A stretch of 64,000 bases of DNA, taken from assembly GCF_001293125.1 (NCBI RefSeq), contig NZ_CP009312.1, positions 1,339,447 to 1,403,446 on the forward strand, given 5' to 3'. Positions 1-8,671 of the stretch are shown piece by piece. Under the pieces are notes generated by a model. That model did no database searches, was not told the origin of the DNA, and saw only the letters and a program-made list of their open reading frames with translations. The first letter of the stretch is position 1, and every line of letters begins with the position of its first letter. A program made the translations under genes and the position numbers. The stretch comes from Lawsonella clevelandensis (lineage in GTDB: Bacteria; Actinomycetota; Actinomycetes; Mycobacteriales; Mycobacteriaceae).

Positions 1-2
1 TC

Positions 3-485
3 GTCGAAATCGAAACTCGTACTCTTAAGGGCGAGCCCACCGAGTATTTGGTGCTTCACATCCAGCAATCCGATCTCGTCGTTCGCGTCCCCCGCAAGAA
101 CGTGGAAGAAGTTGGCGTTCGGGACGTCGTCGACGCGGAAGGCCTAGAGCGGGTCTTTGACGTGTTGCGTACCCCCCATGTGGAAGAGCCCACCAACTGG
201 TCACGACGCTACAAGGCCAACCAGGAAAAGTTGGCCTCTGGTGACGTCAATAAGGTGGCCGAAGTGGTCCGGGACCTCTGGCGCCGCGAGCAGGATCGTG
301 GGCTGTCCGCAGGTGAAAAACGCATGCTGTCGAAGGCCCGCCAAGTGCTGGTCGGTGAACTTGCACTAGCGGAAGGCTCACAAGAGACCGAGCGCGACGA
401 ACAGATCAACACCATTCTGGCTGAGGGAGAGCGTGCTCGCCAGGCCGCTGCTGAAGCTGAAAAGGAAGCAGCGGATAAAAAGTAA
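3..485 (+). CDS. carD: CarD-family transcriptional regulator, 5' truncated
   Basis: The gene is already open at the left edge of the window, so the N-terminal RNA-polymerase-interacting part is incomplete. What remains holds the end of that domain ([15 protein letters not shown]) and the complete C-terminal helical DNA-binding domain, with the family-typical stretches [13 protein letters not shown] and [16 protein letters not shown]. CarD of actinobacteria binds the RNA polymerase beta subunit and stabilises open promoter complexes, notably at rRNA promoters. This role is known from the family and not shown here. The tail after about residue 125 of the visible part is Ala/Glu-rich and poorly conserved. 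ispD follows 171 bp downstream, and carD-ispD-ispF is the usual actinobacterial order. Confidence 0.95.
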   Translation, partial: VEIETRTLKGEPTEYLVLHIQQSDLVVRVPRKNVEEVGVRDVVDAEGLERVFDVLRTPHVEEPTNWSRRYKANQEKLASGDVNKVAEVVRDLWRREQDRGLSAGEKRMLSKARQVLVGELALAEGSQETERDEQINTILAEGERARQAAAEAEKEAADKK

Positions 486-656
486 AACAGGAGGAGGGCG
501 ACGGGTCCGAAATGTGTCCCGATACTGGGCTCATCTCTACTCCCCTTATTACTGGAGTACATAACTCGAATCACACCGATCAACGTCTATAACTCGATAC
601 CCTATTTCACTACCAACTGTTCCTAGGGAGCCCCTCAGTTAGAGGAGAGGAAGCTT

Positions 657-1412
657 ATGGTTGAATCTGCTTCAAGCCGGAAAGATGGGAAGGTTGTCGC
701 CATTGTTGCCGCCGCTGGCGCAGGTCATCGGCTTGGTGCTGACCGTCCCAAAGCCTTCGTCCGGGTAGGCGACTACACCTTGCTGCAGCACACATTGCGG
801 CGCATAGACGCCAGTACCGCCGTTGATGAAATCATCATCATGGCCTCTTTCGAGATGTGCGCCACTGCCCAAGAACAAGCCCGCGAGCTGTCCCTGTCCA
901 CCCCCATGCGAGTATTCCCCGGGGGCGTACTCCGCTCCGACTCCATCTATGAGGGTCTCAAATACCTCATGCGTGACGATGCCGATGAGACCGTCGGTAT
1001 CGTCCTCATTCACGATGCCGCCCGCTGCTTCGCCCCCACCGAACTGTTCACAGAGGTGACGGAAAAGGTTCGAGCTCTCATGGCGGAGGATATCGCCGCC
1101 GGTGTCATTCCCGTCCTCCCCATGGTCGATACCGTGAAAATGGTAGACAGTGCAGACAATGTCTTGGGCACCCCGGACCGCACGCGCCTCCGCCGAGTGC
1201 AAACGCCGCAAGGCTTCGACGCTAAACTTCTCTGGACAGTCCACCAGGCTGCCAAGGACGAAGAGCTCACCACCACCGATGACGCCACCCTGCTGGAGAA
1301 GTACCAGCTGGGCGTCGCCACCGTGCCGGGGAGTGAAGAGGCCTTCAAAATCACTACCCCCACCGATTTACGCCTCGCCCAGCTTCTGGCAGATGAGGAA
1401 TGCGAAGGATAA
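657..1412 (+). CDS. ispD: 2-C-methyl-D-erythritol 4-phosphate cytidylyltransferase
   Basis: This 251-residue cytosolic enzyme couples CTP to methylerythritol phosphate in the non-mevalonate isoprenoid pathway. The nucleotide-binding signature AAAGAGHRLGADRPKAF lies near residues 17-34, with the conserved Arg and Lys, and VLIHDAARCF carries the conserved DAAR segment. The ATG is preceded by a purine-rich ribosome site (agaggagagg, 641-650). The first 12 residues, ahead of the fold, are a variable extension. The stop is only 6 bp before ispF, so the two are surely one transcript, as in most actinobacteria. The 486-656 gap upstream holds no gene; its AT-rich stretch is the likely promoter area, but no clear hexamers were assigned. 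Confidence 0.96.
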   Translation: MVESASSRKDGKVVAIVAAAGAGHRLGADRPKAFVRVGDYTLLQHTLRRIDASTAVDEIIIMASFEMCATAQEQARELSLSTPMRVFPGGVLRSDSIYEGLKYLMRDDADETVGIVLIHDAARCFAPTELFTEVTEKVRALMAEDIAAGVIPVLPMVDTVKMVDSADNVLGTPDRTRLRRVQTPQGFDAKLLWTVHQAAKDEELTTTDDATLLEKYQLGVATVPGSEEAFKITTPTDLRLAQLLADEECEG

Positions 1413-1418
1413 CTCTCT

Positions 1419-1997
1419 ATGGAGAACGCGAACTGGCGCAACTTCTTTCCCCGCGTCGGGGTAGGCACCGATGCTCACCAGGTGCAACCCGGGCGGGCCT
1501 GCTGGATGGCCGGCCTGCACTTCCCTGACGATGACGGATGCGCCGGGCACTCAGACGCCGACGTGGTCGTCCATGCGCTCATCGATGCACTCCTCTCCGC
1601 CGCCGGCATCGGGGACCTCGGTACCATCTTCGGTGTCGGGCGCCCCGAATACGACGACGTCACCGGGGAGCGGCTGCTCACTGAAACCCGCGAACTCCTT
1701 GCCGATAACGGCTGGGTGGTTCTCAACGCCACCGTACAGATGGTGGGAAATCGCCCCAAGATGGGCCCACGCCGGCTGGAAGCAGAACAGGTCCTCACTG
1801 AGATCCTGGGTGCCCCGGTTTCCGTCTTGGCTACCTCCACCGACAAGCTCGGCTTTGCCGGCCGTGGAGAAGGCGTGGGGGCCGTTGCCACCGCACTCGT
1901 TATGTCTAGCGAGTATGCTCAGGCGGTTTCTCAAGTTATCGCCGACACTCTGGGAGTGGAGTTGGGTGACGGCGTGGATGCCCCCCTCGACGAATAG
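1419..1997 (+). CDS. ispF: 2-C-methyl-D-erythritol 2,4-cyclodiphosphate synthase
   Basis: This enzyme cyclises the CDP-methylerythritol phosphate intermediate, releasing CMP, two steps after IspD in the same pathway. The metal-binding Asp and His are in GVGTDAHQ (residues 14-21). The second His and the [17 protein letters not shown] signature follow at about residues 43-59, then GAAGIGDLG-like and [10 protein letters not shown] elements. At 192 residues it is longer than the roughly 160 usual for the family; the excess is an N-terminal dozen residues and a C-terminal tail after about residue 170. It follows ispD by 6 bp, which suggests translational coupling. Confidence 0.96.
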   Translation: MENANWRNFFPRVGVGTDAHQVQPGRACWMAGLHFPDDDGCAGHSDADVVVHALIDALLSAAGIGDLGTIFGVGRPEYDDVTGERLLTETRELLADNGWVVLNATVQMVGNRPKMGPRRLEAEQVLTEILGAPVSVLATSTDKLGFAGRGEGVGAVATALVMSSEYAQAVSQVIADTLGVELGDGVDAPLDE

Positions 1998-2049
1998 ACT
2001 CGCCCCGTGGTAAACACCCTGGAAAGTGTCTTTACGCGGCGGATTCCTC

Positions 2050-2055
2050 TAAAAT
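2050..2055 (+). promoter_or_regulatory. -10 element of leaderless cysS promoter (TAAAAT)
   Basis: TAAAAT ends 7 bp before the cysS GTG. There is no Shine-Dalgarno sequence, and the expected transcription start falls on or next to the start codon. This is the usual leaderless arrangement of this order. It is inferred from sequence only. Confidence 0.6.
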
Positions 2056-2062
2056 TGACCGT

Positions 2063-3478
2063 GTGACCTTGCGACTTTATGACACTGCTAGCCGAACCAT
2101 CCGCGACTTCGAGCCCGTCACACCCGGGCACGTCTCCATCTACTTGTGTGGAGCGACGCCGCAAACCTATCCGCACATTGGCCATGTGCGTTCCGGCGTA
2201 GCGTTCGACATTCTCCGCCGCTGGTGCCTTGCGAAAGGTAACGACGTCGCCTTTGTCCGTAACATCACCGACATTGACGACAAGATCCTCACCAAGGCAG
2301 CTGAAAACGGCCGTCCCTGGTGGGAATGGGTGTCCACCTTTGAGCGCGAGTTCACCAAGGCCTACAACATGCTGGGCGTGCTGCCTCCCTCCGTAGAACC
2401 ACGCGCCACCGGGCATGTCACCCAAATGGTGGAGTACATCCAGCGCATTATTGACGAAGGCTACGCCTACGCCGCCGAGGGCAACGTCTACTTTGACCTC
2501 GCCAAATGGTCCAAGGACCCGAAGGGCGACTACGGTTGCCTGTCCGGCCAGAAAATTGACGACATGGAAGAAGGGGACTCTGCCGGCACCGGCAAACACT
2601 CTCACCTTGACTTTGCCCTCTGGAAAGCCGCCAAGCCCGGCGAACCCAGCTGGCCCACCCCGTGGGGGCCGGGACGCCCCGGTTGGCACATCGAGTGCTC
2701 CGTCATGTCCACCACCTACCTCGGCGCTGAATTCGACATCCACTGTGGGGGCCTGGACCTGCAGTTCCCTCACCACGAGAACGAGATTGCCCAGGCCCAC
2801 GGCGCGGGTGACGGCTTCGCCCACTACTGGCTGCACAATGGCTGGGTCACTATGTCCGGGGAAAAGATGAGCAAGTCCCTCGGCAACACCCTCTCTATCC
2901 CCAACATGCTGGAAAAGGTGCGCCCCGTGGAACTGCGCTACTACCTGGGCTCCGCCAACTACCGCAGCATGCTCGAGTACTCTGAGGAAGCCTTGCAAGA
3001 AGCCGCCGTCGGCTACCGCCGTATTGAAGCCTTCCTCCAGCGGGTAGTCAGCCGCACCGGCAGTGAACCCCAGATAACCACCTGGACTGACGCATTCGAG
3101 CGGGCACTCGACGATGACCTTGGCGTGCCTGCTGCCCTTGCCGAAATTCACACCCAGGTGCGGGCTGGAAATGCTGCCCTGGAATCCGGGGATCAGCAGC
3201 GAGCCCATGAAATCGCTGGTAACGTCCGTGCTATGGCAGATGTGCTGGGTATTGACCCGCTGTCCGAGCAGTGGCGGGATAACAGCACGTCCACTAGTAC
3301 CCGCGCCATGGAGGCGCTGGATGTGCTGGTGGGCGCAGAACTTGACCGACGTGCCGCCGCCCGCGCAGAAAAGAACTGGGCGGTCGCCGATGAGGTGCGC
3401 GATCGCCTCAACGAGGCCGGTATCGTCATCACCGATACGGCAGCTGGGCCGGAATGGTCCCTGCAGGAGGAGAAGTAA
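2063..3478 (+). CDS. cysS: Cysteinyl-tRNA synthetase
   Basis: This class I aminoacyl-tRNA synthetase of 471 residues charges tRNA-Cys. It shows the zinc-site Cys and the HIGH-type motif in [17 protein letters not shown] (about residues 29-45), later zinc ligands around WHIECS and HHENE, and the KMSKS loop in [10 protein letters not shown] near residue 270. The GTG start is chosen because the -10 box just upstream implies a leaderless message, and because the protein starts at the family-usual [11 protein letters not shown] second GTG two bases earlier runs straight into a stop. The stop codon abuts the ATG of rlmB, so the two are cotranscribed. It is distinct from the mycothiol ligase MshC, which is a paralogue of this family, because the KMSKS region and C-terminal anticodon domain are both present. 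Confidence 0.95.
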   Translation: MTLRLYDTASRTIRDFEPVTPGHVSIYLCGATPQTYPHIGHVRSGVAFDILRRWCLAKGNDVAFVRNITDIDDKILTKAAENGRPWWEWVSTFEREFTKAYNMLGVLPPSVEPRATGHVTQMVEYIQRIIDEGYAYAAEGNVYFDLAKWSKDPKGDYGCLSGQKIDDMEEGDSAGTGKHSHLDFALWKAAKPGEPSWPTPWGPGRPGWHIECSVMSTTYLGAEFDIHCGGLDLQFPHHENEIAQAHGAGDGFAHYWLHNGWVTMSGEKMSKSLGNTLSIPNMLEKVRPVELRYYLGSANYRSMLEYSEEALQEAAVGYRRIEAFLQRVVSRTGSEPQITTWTDAFERALDDDLGVPAALAEIHTQVRAGNAALESGDQQRAHEIAGNVRAMADVLGIDPLSEQWRDNSTSTSTRAMEALDVLVGAELDRRAAARAEKNWAVADEVRDRLNEAGIVITDTAAGPEWSLQEEK

Positions 3479-4444
3479 ATGGCAGGCAACTCTGGGCGCC
3501 GTGGCGCCGTCCGCCGCGCCGGTACCAAAAAAGGCCAGGTAAAAGGGTCTGGGGGGAAGGGTCGTCGGGCTCTGCAAGGCCGGGGTGCCACCCCTAAAGC
3601 GCAGGATCGGCACTGGTATGCCGATAAGCAGGAGCGCGTCGCCCGTAAACGGCAAGTCGGCCAGCGTCGCCGCAACGTCAATATGCGTGACCTGCCGGAG
3701 ATGGTGCTGGGCCGTAACCCGGTACTGGAGTGCCTGCGAGCAGAAGTCCCCGCCACCGCCCTCTACATTGCACAGGGCACCAGCAACGATGATCGCCTCA
3801 CCGAAGCCATCAACACCGCCAAGGCGCTAGGACTACCCATCCAGGAAGTATCCCGCAAGGAACTCGACCGACTCTCCGAGAACGGCATGCACCAGGGTAT
3901 TGCCCTGGAGATTCCGGCCTACGAATACGCTGATCCTGCCGAGCTCATCGACATCGCCCGGGAGAGGGGGGAAGCACCTCTCATCGTGGTGCTCGACAAC
4001 ATCACCGACCCACGCAACCTAGGTGCGGCGGTGCGTTCCACTGCCGCCTTTGGTGGGCACGGTGTAGTGATTCCGGAGCGCCGGAGTGCCTCCATGACGG
4101 CGGTGGCATGGCGTACCTCTGCGGGTACCGCCGCCCGTCTGCCCGTCGCACGCGCCACTAACCTCACCCGTACGGTACAGGCCTTCGCTAAGGCTGGCTG
4201 CCAGATTGTGGGGTTGGATGCGGGTGGTGACGCGACCCTGGACACCTACGACGGCAGCGGTCCCGTAGTAGTGGTGGTCGGTTCCGAAGGGAAGGGTATT
4301 TCCCGTCTCGTGTCGGAGAACTGCGACTCCATTATGTCCATTCCGATGGCCAGTGACGTGGAGAGTTTGAATGCCTCCGTGGCCTGTGGTGTAGTGCTGT
4401 CCGAGTTTGCCCGGCAGCGGCGCCTTAAGCCTTTTGCGGGATAA
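3479..4444 (+). CDS. rlmB: 23S rRNA (guanosine-2'-O)-methyltransferase, SpoU/TrmH family
   Basis: This SPOUT methyltransferase of 321 residues most likely methylates the ribose of a conserved 23S rRNA guanosine. After a very basic, low-complexity N-terminal extension (about residues 1-70, rich in Gly, Arg and Lys) comes the substrate-binding L30e-like domain ([12 protein letters not shown]). Then come the three SPOUT motifs: [30 protein letters not shown] and [15 protein letters not shown], which form the knotted SAM site. The ATG follows the cysS stop directly. Its last 20 bp overlap the 3' end of the convergent transporter permease gene. The exact target nucleotide is assumed from the family. 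Confidence 0.92.
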   Translation: MAGNSGRRGAVRRAGTKKGQVKGSGGKGRRALQGRGATPKAQDRHWYADKQERVARKRQVGQRRRNVNMRDLPEMVLGRNPVLECLRAEVPATALYIAQGTSNDDRLTEAINTAKALGLPIQEVSRKELDRLSENGMHQGIALEIPAYEYADPAELIDIARERGEAPLIVVLDNITDPRNLGAAVRSTAAFGGHGVVIPERRSASMTAVAWRTSAGTAARLPVARATNLTRTVQAFAKAGCQIVGLDAGGDATLDTYDGSGPVVVVVGSEGKGISRLVSENCDSIMSIPMASDVESLNASVACGVVLSEFARQRRLKPFAG

Positions 4445-5270
4445 CTCGACAGATGAGGTAGATGAGGAAGCTCAGGAAGGTCACAAAGACCGACAGGGGC
4501 ACTCCCGGGGCGAGCGACAAGAGAATGCCGCCCACCGCCGAAATCTCCGCGAAGACTACTGAAAGCAGTACCGCCATGCCGGGGCGCTTCGTCACTTGGA
4601 GAGCTGCTGCGCCTGGTGTTACCAGTAGGTTGAGCACCAGCAGGGCACCCACAATCTGCACGCCCTCTGCGGCCACCAACCCCACCAAGACTGCGAACAC
4701 TCCGTTCACCAGCCGTACCGGCACACCCCGGGACTCGGCCACATAGTCGTCTACAGACGAGAACAGCAGCGGTCGACCAATCACCAGCAGTGTCACCACA
4801 ACCACCACCGTCACCACCCCAAGTGTGGTCAGGTGGCTGTCGGAGACACTGACAATCTGGCCGGTGAGCAGCGAGAACTGGCTTCCCGTACGGCCAGGGT
4901 AGAGATGGAGGAAGAGGACGGCCAGACCGAGGCCAAAGGACAACACCACCCCAATGGTGCTATCTCGCTCATGCGCCTTCTTTCCCATAATGCCGAAGAT
5001 GAGGGCGGCGATAACCGATCCCACAATGGCACCCACTCCGACGGACGCACCGATAAGGAGTGCCGCCGCCGCGCCGGTCAGGGCCAGTTCGGAGGTACCG
5101 TGGACGGAGAAAGACATTTGCCGCATCACAATGAACGGGCCGATAAGGCCAGAGATGAGGCCCAACAGTACCGCCGCGATAAGGGCATGCTGCACGAAAT
5201 CATAGGTAAGCAGGCGACTCGTCATCGACCAGTCGACAAAGCCGGAAAAGAAGGTGCTCGACTCATTCAC
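4425..5270 (-). CDS. Zinc/manganese ABC transporter, permease subunit
   Basis: This polytopic membrane protein of 281 residues belongs to the ABC-3 family (ZnuB/MntB/TroC). It has 7-9 hydrophobic segments, starting with [20 protein letters not shown], and carries the family stretches [21 protein letters not shown] and [13 protein letters not shown]. It would form the channel for a divalent metal, probably zinc given the His-rich binding protein encoded upstream. The GTG start lies 8 bp inside the end of the ATPase gene, so translation is coupled. The gene converges on rlmB, and the coding regions overlap by 20 bp at their 3' ends. Metal specificity is inferred. The neighbours match the C. glutamicum cg2911-cg2913 type cluster as I recall it. 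Confidence 0.9.
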   Translation of the reverse strand: MNESSTFFSGFVDWSMTSRLLTYDFVQHALIAAVLLGLISGLIGPFIVMRQMSFSVHGTSELALTGAAAALLIGASVGVGAIVGSVIAALIFGIMGKKAHERDSTIGVVLSFGLGLAVLFLHLYPGRTGSQFSLLTGQIVSVSDSHLTTLGVVTVVVVVTLLVIGRPLLFSSVDDYVAESRGVPVRLVNGVFAVLVGLVAAEGVQIVGALLVLNLLVTPGAAALQVTKRPGMAVLLSVVFAEISAVGGILLSLAPGVPLSVFVTFLSFLIYLICRVIPQKA

Positions 5271-6081
5271 GGGGCGCCTCCTCGGTACCTACCACCACAA
5301 GCTGGCCCGCTACGCGCGCCACGGTGATGGGGGAACGGAAAAGCGCGCTAAGCGTCTCCGACGTCAGCACCTCGTCGACCGGGCCAATACGATGCCCGGC
5401 ATCCGTTAAATAGAGAACGCGATCCACAAAGGGAAGGATCGGGTTGATTTCGTGGGTGACGAAGAGAACCGCCGTGTGGTGTTCGCGTGCCTGCCGTACG
5501 ATCAGTTCCACCACCCTCTTCTGTTGGGTGAGGTCCAGGCTCAGGAGCGGCTCGTCACACAGCACTACTGTCGGGTTGGAAACGAGTGCCTGGGCTGCCC
5601 GAATGCGCTGCTGCTCGCCGCCGGACAGCGTGCCCACCGCCCGGTCCGCGAACGCTTGTGCACCCACCTCGGCAATGGCGTGGTCCACAAGTTCGCGGTT
5701 GCGGCGCCGAGCCGAGAGTCCCGCCCACCCCCACTTGTGGCCATCGATACCCATCTGAATGAGATCCCGGCCCCGCATGGGTAGGTCGGCATCCAAGGTC
5801 CGTTGCTGCGGAATGTAGCCGACGGAGGGTAGCCCTCGCCGTACCGGTTCACCATTCACGAGTGCGCTTCCGCGGGTGAGGGAGGTGAGACCCAGGATGG
5901 CGCGCAGCAGGCTAGTTTTTCCGGAGCCGTTGGGGCCCAGGATAGCGATGAATTCACCGGGGTGGACTTCCAGGTTGAGGTTCGTCCAGAGCGTGCGGGT
6001 GTCCACGCCGCTAGGGCCGGGGTGACGCAGCGGGACGTCAAGGCCGGCCCCATACAGGGTGAGAACAGGGGATGGGGGCAT
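5263..6081 (-). CDS. Zinc/manganese ABC transporter, ATP-binding subunit
   Basis: This cytoplasmic ATPase of 272 residues energises the metal importer. It has a Walker A motif GPNGSGKT (residues 49-56), a Q-loop in YIPQQR (about 89-94), the signature LSGGEQQR (152-159), a Walker B ending in VVLCDEP (172-178) and the switch His in VTHE (H210). An N-terminal extension of about 25 residues (PLRHPGPSGVDTR) precedes the usual start of the fold. The ATG was kept because no better start lies downstream. The gene sits 47 bp after the binding-protein gene and overlaps the permease gene by 8 bp, so the three genes form one operon reading leftward. Confidence 0.93.
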   Translation of the reverse strand: MPPSPVLTLYGAGLDVPLRHPGPSGVDTRTLWTNLNLEVHPGEFIAILGPNGSGKTSLLRAILGLTSLTRGSALVNGEPVRRGLPSVGYIPQQRTLDADLPMRGRDLIQMGIDGHKWGWAGLSARRRNRELVDHAIAEVGAQAFADRAVGTLSGGEQQRIRAAQALVSNPTVVLCDEPLLSLDLTQQKRVVELIVRQAREHHTAVLFVTHEINPILPFVDRVLYLTDAGHRIGPVDEVLTSETLSALFRSPITVARVAGQLVVVGTEEAPRE

Positions 6082-6128
6082 AGGGAAGTCACAAGAGGTG
6101 GTGGCGTGGAATGGGGTGCTGACAGTGG

Positions 6129-7172
6129 TTACTTCACGCCAAGGGCAGTGGCGAGAGCTTCCACATTGTCGAGCATCCAGGTGGTGTAGTCCTTTTTCTC
6201 GGGCAGGGTCTCGGTGAGATCGACAACGGGAATGTCATTCTTCTCCGCCAGTTTGCGCATCTCCTGGGTGGTAGAGTTGGCATTCTGCGTGTTGAAGAGG
6301 AAGACGTCTACCTTCCTTCCCATGATGGCGTCGCGCATCTCGGCTACCTGTAGGGCGGACACGTCAGCGCCTTCTTCAATGGCTTCGGCAAAGCCGTGGG
6401 GGGTGGCGTCCACCATGTCAGCCATATCTACTAGGTGGGTGGCAAGGGGCTCAGTCTGCAGGAAACGAGCGTGGTCACGCTGCTTCTCGATCTTCTCCAG
6501 AACAGCCTTCACCTCGCCGATACGTTGGGCGAAGTTCTTTTCATTGTCTTGGTAGGTGGTCTGGTTGGCGGGGTCGAGTTCGCTTAGTTTCTTGGCGAGG
6601 TCAGATGCGAGATCGTTGGCGACGTCCACGTTGTAGAACACGTGCTCGTTGGGGGCACCAGGGGTGTGGTGGTGATGGTGCCCGGCATGCTCGTCTTCAG
6701 GGGAGTGCTCGTCGGCATGTTCCTCAACGTAGTCGGCCTCGTTGTCAATGAGCTCATTGTCGGGGTCCGGCAAGCCGTCGGCTTTGGTATCGCCTTTCAG
6801 GAAACTGTAGGCATTGATAATTTTCTTCTGGTCCTGGTTGGCAAGGGCCTTCACGGCGAACTCGTCGTAGCCACTACCGTTCACGATGGCAATGTCAGCA
6901 TCCTGCAAGGTGGCGATATCTGTGGGGCTTGCCTCGTAGGAGTGTGGATCCGCAGAGGGGTCCTTGATGATGGAGTGGACGGTCGCATGCTCGCCGGCAA
7001 TAGCCTTGGCGATGGAACCGTAAACATTGGTGCTGGCAACAATGCTGATGCCTTCAGCCTTTGAGGTAGAAGAGCTATCGCAGGCGGTGAGGCCACCCAT
7101 GCCTACAGCGGTGGTGAGGGCGAGGAGGCTGGCGGTGAGGCGACGGCGGAAACGGGGGAGATGACCGGACAT
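6129..7172 (-). CDS. Zinc-binding lipoprotein of ABC transporter (ZnuA/AdcA type)
   Basis: This extracytoplasmic solute-binding protein of 347 residues belongs to the cluster 9 metal-binding family. The start at 7172 is chosen over an in-frame ATG at 7229 because a good ribosome site (AAAGGAA) precedes it and it gives a standard lipoprotein signal ending in the lipobox GLTAC. A highly acidic, His-rich loop lies in mid-protein (EHSPEDEHAGHHHHHTPG), the mark of zinc-binding members, where it is thought to capture or buffer metal. Conserved ligand regions include DPHSYEASP and the segment near MADMVDATPHGFAE. It heads the leftward transporter operon and is divergent from the IpsA-like gene. Zinc is the likely substrate; manganese is not excluded. 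Confidence 0.92.
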   Translation of the reverse strand: MSGHLPRFRRRLTASLLALTTAVGMGGLTACDSSSTSKAEGISIVASTNVYGSIAKAIAGEHATVHSIIKDPSADPHSYEASPTDIATLQDADIAIVNGSGYDEFAVKALANQDQKKIINAYSFLKGDTKADGLPDPDNELIDNEADYVEEHADEHSPEDEHAGHHHHHTPGAPNEHVFYNVDVANDLASDLAKKLSELDPANQTTYQDNEKNFAQRIGEVKAVLEKIEKQRDHARFLQTEPLATHLVDMADMVDATPHGFAEAIEEGADVSALQVAEMRDAIMGRKVDVFLFNTQNANSTTQEMRKLAEKNDIPVVDLTETLPEKKDYTTWMLDNVEALATALGVK

Positions 7173-7209
7173 GTGGTTCCTTTCCGAGAAAGTCTGCACT
7201 TCAATGGTA

Positions 7210-7221
7210 GTTTCTGGAAAC
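7210..7221. promoter_or_regulatory. Inverted repeat GTTTC-2-GAAAC upstream of metal transporter
   Basis: This is a perfect 5-bp inverted repeat with a 2-bp centre, 38-49 bp before the binding-protein start. It sits where an operator would be expected. It does not match the Zur consensus I know (TGAAAATnATTTTCA), so the regulator is unknown. The rest of the 329-bp divergent gap (7173-7501) shows no gene or other clear motif. Confidence 0.3.
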
Positions 7222-7501
7222 ATCACCAACTAATGCGTATTGGCGTATATCTGCCGTTTTCGCGGTCCTCCAGCGAAAAAACTGTCTGTTATCTGGCAAC
7301 AATTGCGAGAGGGGGCAGTGTCCGTGCCGTCCAAGCCGACCATAATGAAGACATCTCAGCGTTGCGTGTGGCGATGGAGGCCCCTGTCTCTGTGCTGTGA
7401 GTTACTCACCTGTTGCCACTCCGTGGGAACAATCGCTCCGTGGTCGGAATCTGATCCAAGGATCGATCAAGTCGAGGAATTATTTTAGGGATACTGTAAC
7501 C

Positions 7502-8581
7502 ATGCCGAAGTCCAGGTCGAAGCGTGCGACCCTCGCCTCTCTCGCTGAGGAATTGAACGTTTCCCGCACTACCGTCTCCAATGCCTATAACCGGCCAGAC
7601 CAGCTGTCGGAAGAACTCCGCATGCGTGTCCTGGAGACTGCCAAACGTCTGGGCTACCCGGGCCCAGATCCAGTTGCCCGATCGCTGCGCACCCGCAAAG
7701 CCGGGGCCATTGGGCTGCTCCTTACTGAAGAGCTTGCGTTCGCCGTACGGGATCCTGCCGCCGCCCAGTTCCTCTCCGGCCTTGCCGAAGCTTGTGGAGC
7801 ACAGGAAAGCGGCCTCACCCTCATTCCTGCCTCTGAAGTAGGGGACCCCAGCCGCGCCGCCAATGTCGTCCATCAGGCGAGCGTCGACGGATTCGTCATC
7901 TATTCTGTGGCAGAAGAGGACCCGTATCTGGAAGCTGTTGTCGCCCGCAATATGCCTATGGTGGTGGTGGATCAGCCGGCGGACCTGGAAGGTATCCCCA
8001 CTGTCTCCGTCGACGACTATGCCGCCATGAAGACGCTGGCAGACCACATCTTCGATCTTGGGCACACGCGGGTAGCGATCCTCAGTATTCGTCTTAACCC
8101 AGTTCACCACAACGGCCCAGTGTCTGCGGAGGATGCTTGTAATGCGCGAATGCACGTGCAGGCCACCCGTATTAGTGCGGTGCTTGACTCCGCTGCTGGG
8201 CATGGAATCGATGCGGACGATGTGGTGATCTTCGAAAGCTTCGAAAACAACTACTCCTCTGGTGGTTGTGCTGCAGCGGAAGTGCTGAAATCACACCCGG
8301 AGACCACGGCGCTGCTCTGTACTTCTGATGTGCTGGCGATGGGGGCCATGCAATACGCCCATGATCAGGGTATTTCCGTGCCTGAAGAGCTCACCATTAC
8401 TGGCTTTGACGGTATCCAGGAGGCTATCGAGCGAAAGTTCACCACTGTTGTGCAGCCATCGGAGCGGAAGGGGCTGCGTGCGGGTGAGCTGCTGTTCGCC
8501 AGCGAGCATGGACCGGTGGAATCGGAACGCCTGGAGTGCTGTTTCCAAGTTGGAGAAACGTCCGCTCCACCGCGCGCTTAA
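7502..8581 (+). CDS. ipsA: LacI-family regulator, IpsA-like
   Basis: This transcription factor has 359 residues. The N-terminal LacI helix-turn-helix is clear (ATLASLAEELNVSRTTVSNA, about residues 9-28, then hinge helix region DPVARSLRTRKA). It is followed by a periplasmic-binding-protein-like ligand domain that ends with the family-typical ITGFDGIQEA. The start at 7502 is preferred to an in-frame ATG at 7397 because the HTH then begins at the normal distance from the N-terminus. In C. glutamicum the LacI-type IpsA (cg2910) senses myo-inositol, controls inositol phosphate synthase and lies between a metal transporter and otsB. The same context here supports orthology, but the effector is inferred. 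A strong terminator follows at 8619. Confidence 0.82.
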   Translation: MPKSRSKRATLASLAEELNVSRTTVSNAYNRPDQLSEELRMRVLETAKRLGYPGPDPVARSLRTRKAGAIGLLLTEELAFAVRDPAAAQFLSGLAEACGAQESGLTLIPASEVGDPSRAANVVHQASVDGFVIYSVAEEDPYLEAVVARNMPMVVVDQPADLEGIPTVSVDDYAAMKTLADHIFDLGHTRVAILSIRLNPVHHNGPVSAEDACNARMHVQATRISAVLDSAAGHGIDADDVVIFESFENNYSSGGCAAAEVLKSHPETTALLCTSDVLAMGAMQYAHDQGISVPEELTITGFDGIQEAIERKFTTVVQPSERKGLRAGELLFASEHGPVESERLECCFQVGETSAPPRA

Positions 8582-8618
8582 CGTGTTGTGGCTTTGCGTA
8601 TCCTCATCTAGTCATAAC

Positions 8619-8649
8619 GAACCCCGCAGTCCTACGACCGCGGGGTTCG
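8619..8649. terminator. Bidirectional terminator between ipsA and mfs-otsB
   Basis: A perfect 10-bp stem (CGAACCCCGC, loop of 11, then the complement) lies between two convergent genes. It is followed on the plus strand by an AT-rich stretch ending in TTCTTTT. Confidence 0.85.
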
Positions 8650-8671
8650 TCACTAGGTAATATTCTTTTGT

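Noticed and set aside
1931-3655. Long minus-strand open frame (574 codons) opposite cysS
   Set aside because: It is a shadow of high-GC coding; the protein is low-complexity Gly/Val/His-rich, and cysS and rlmB on the other strand are certain.
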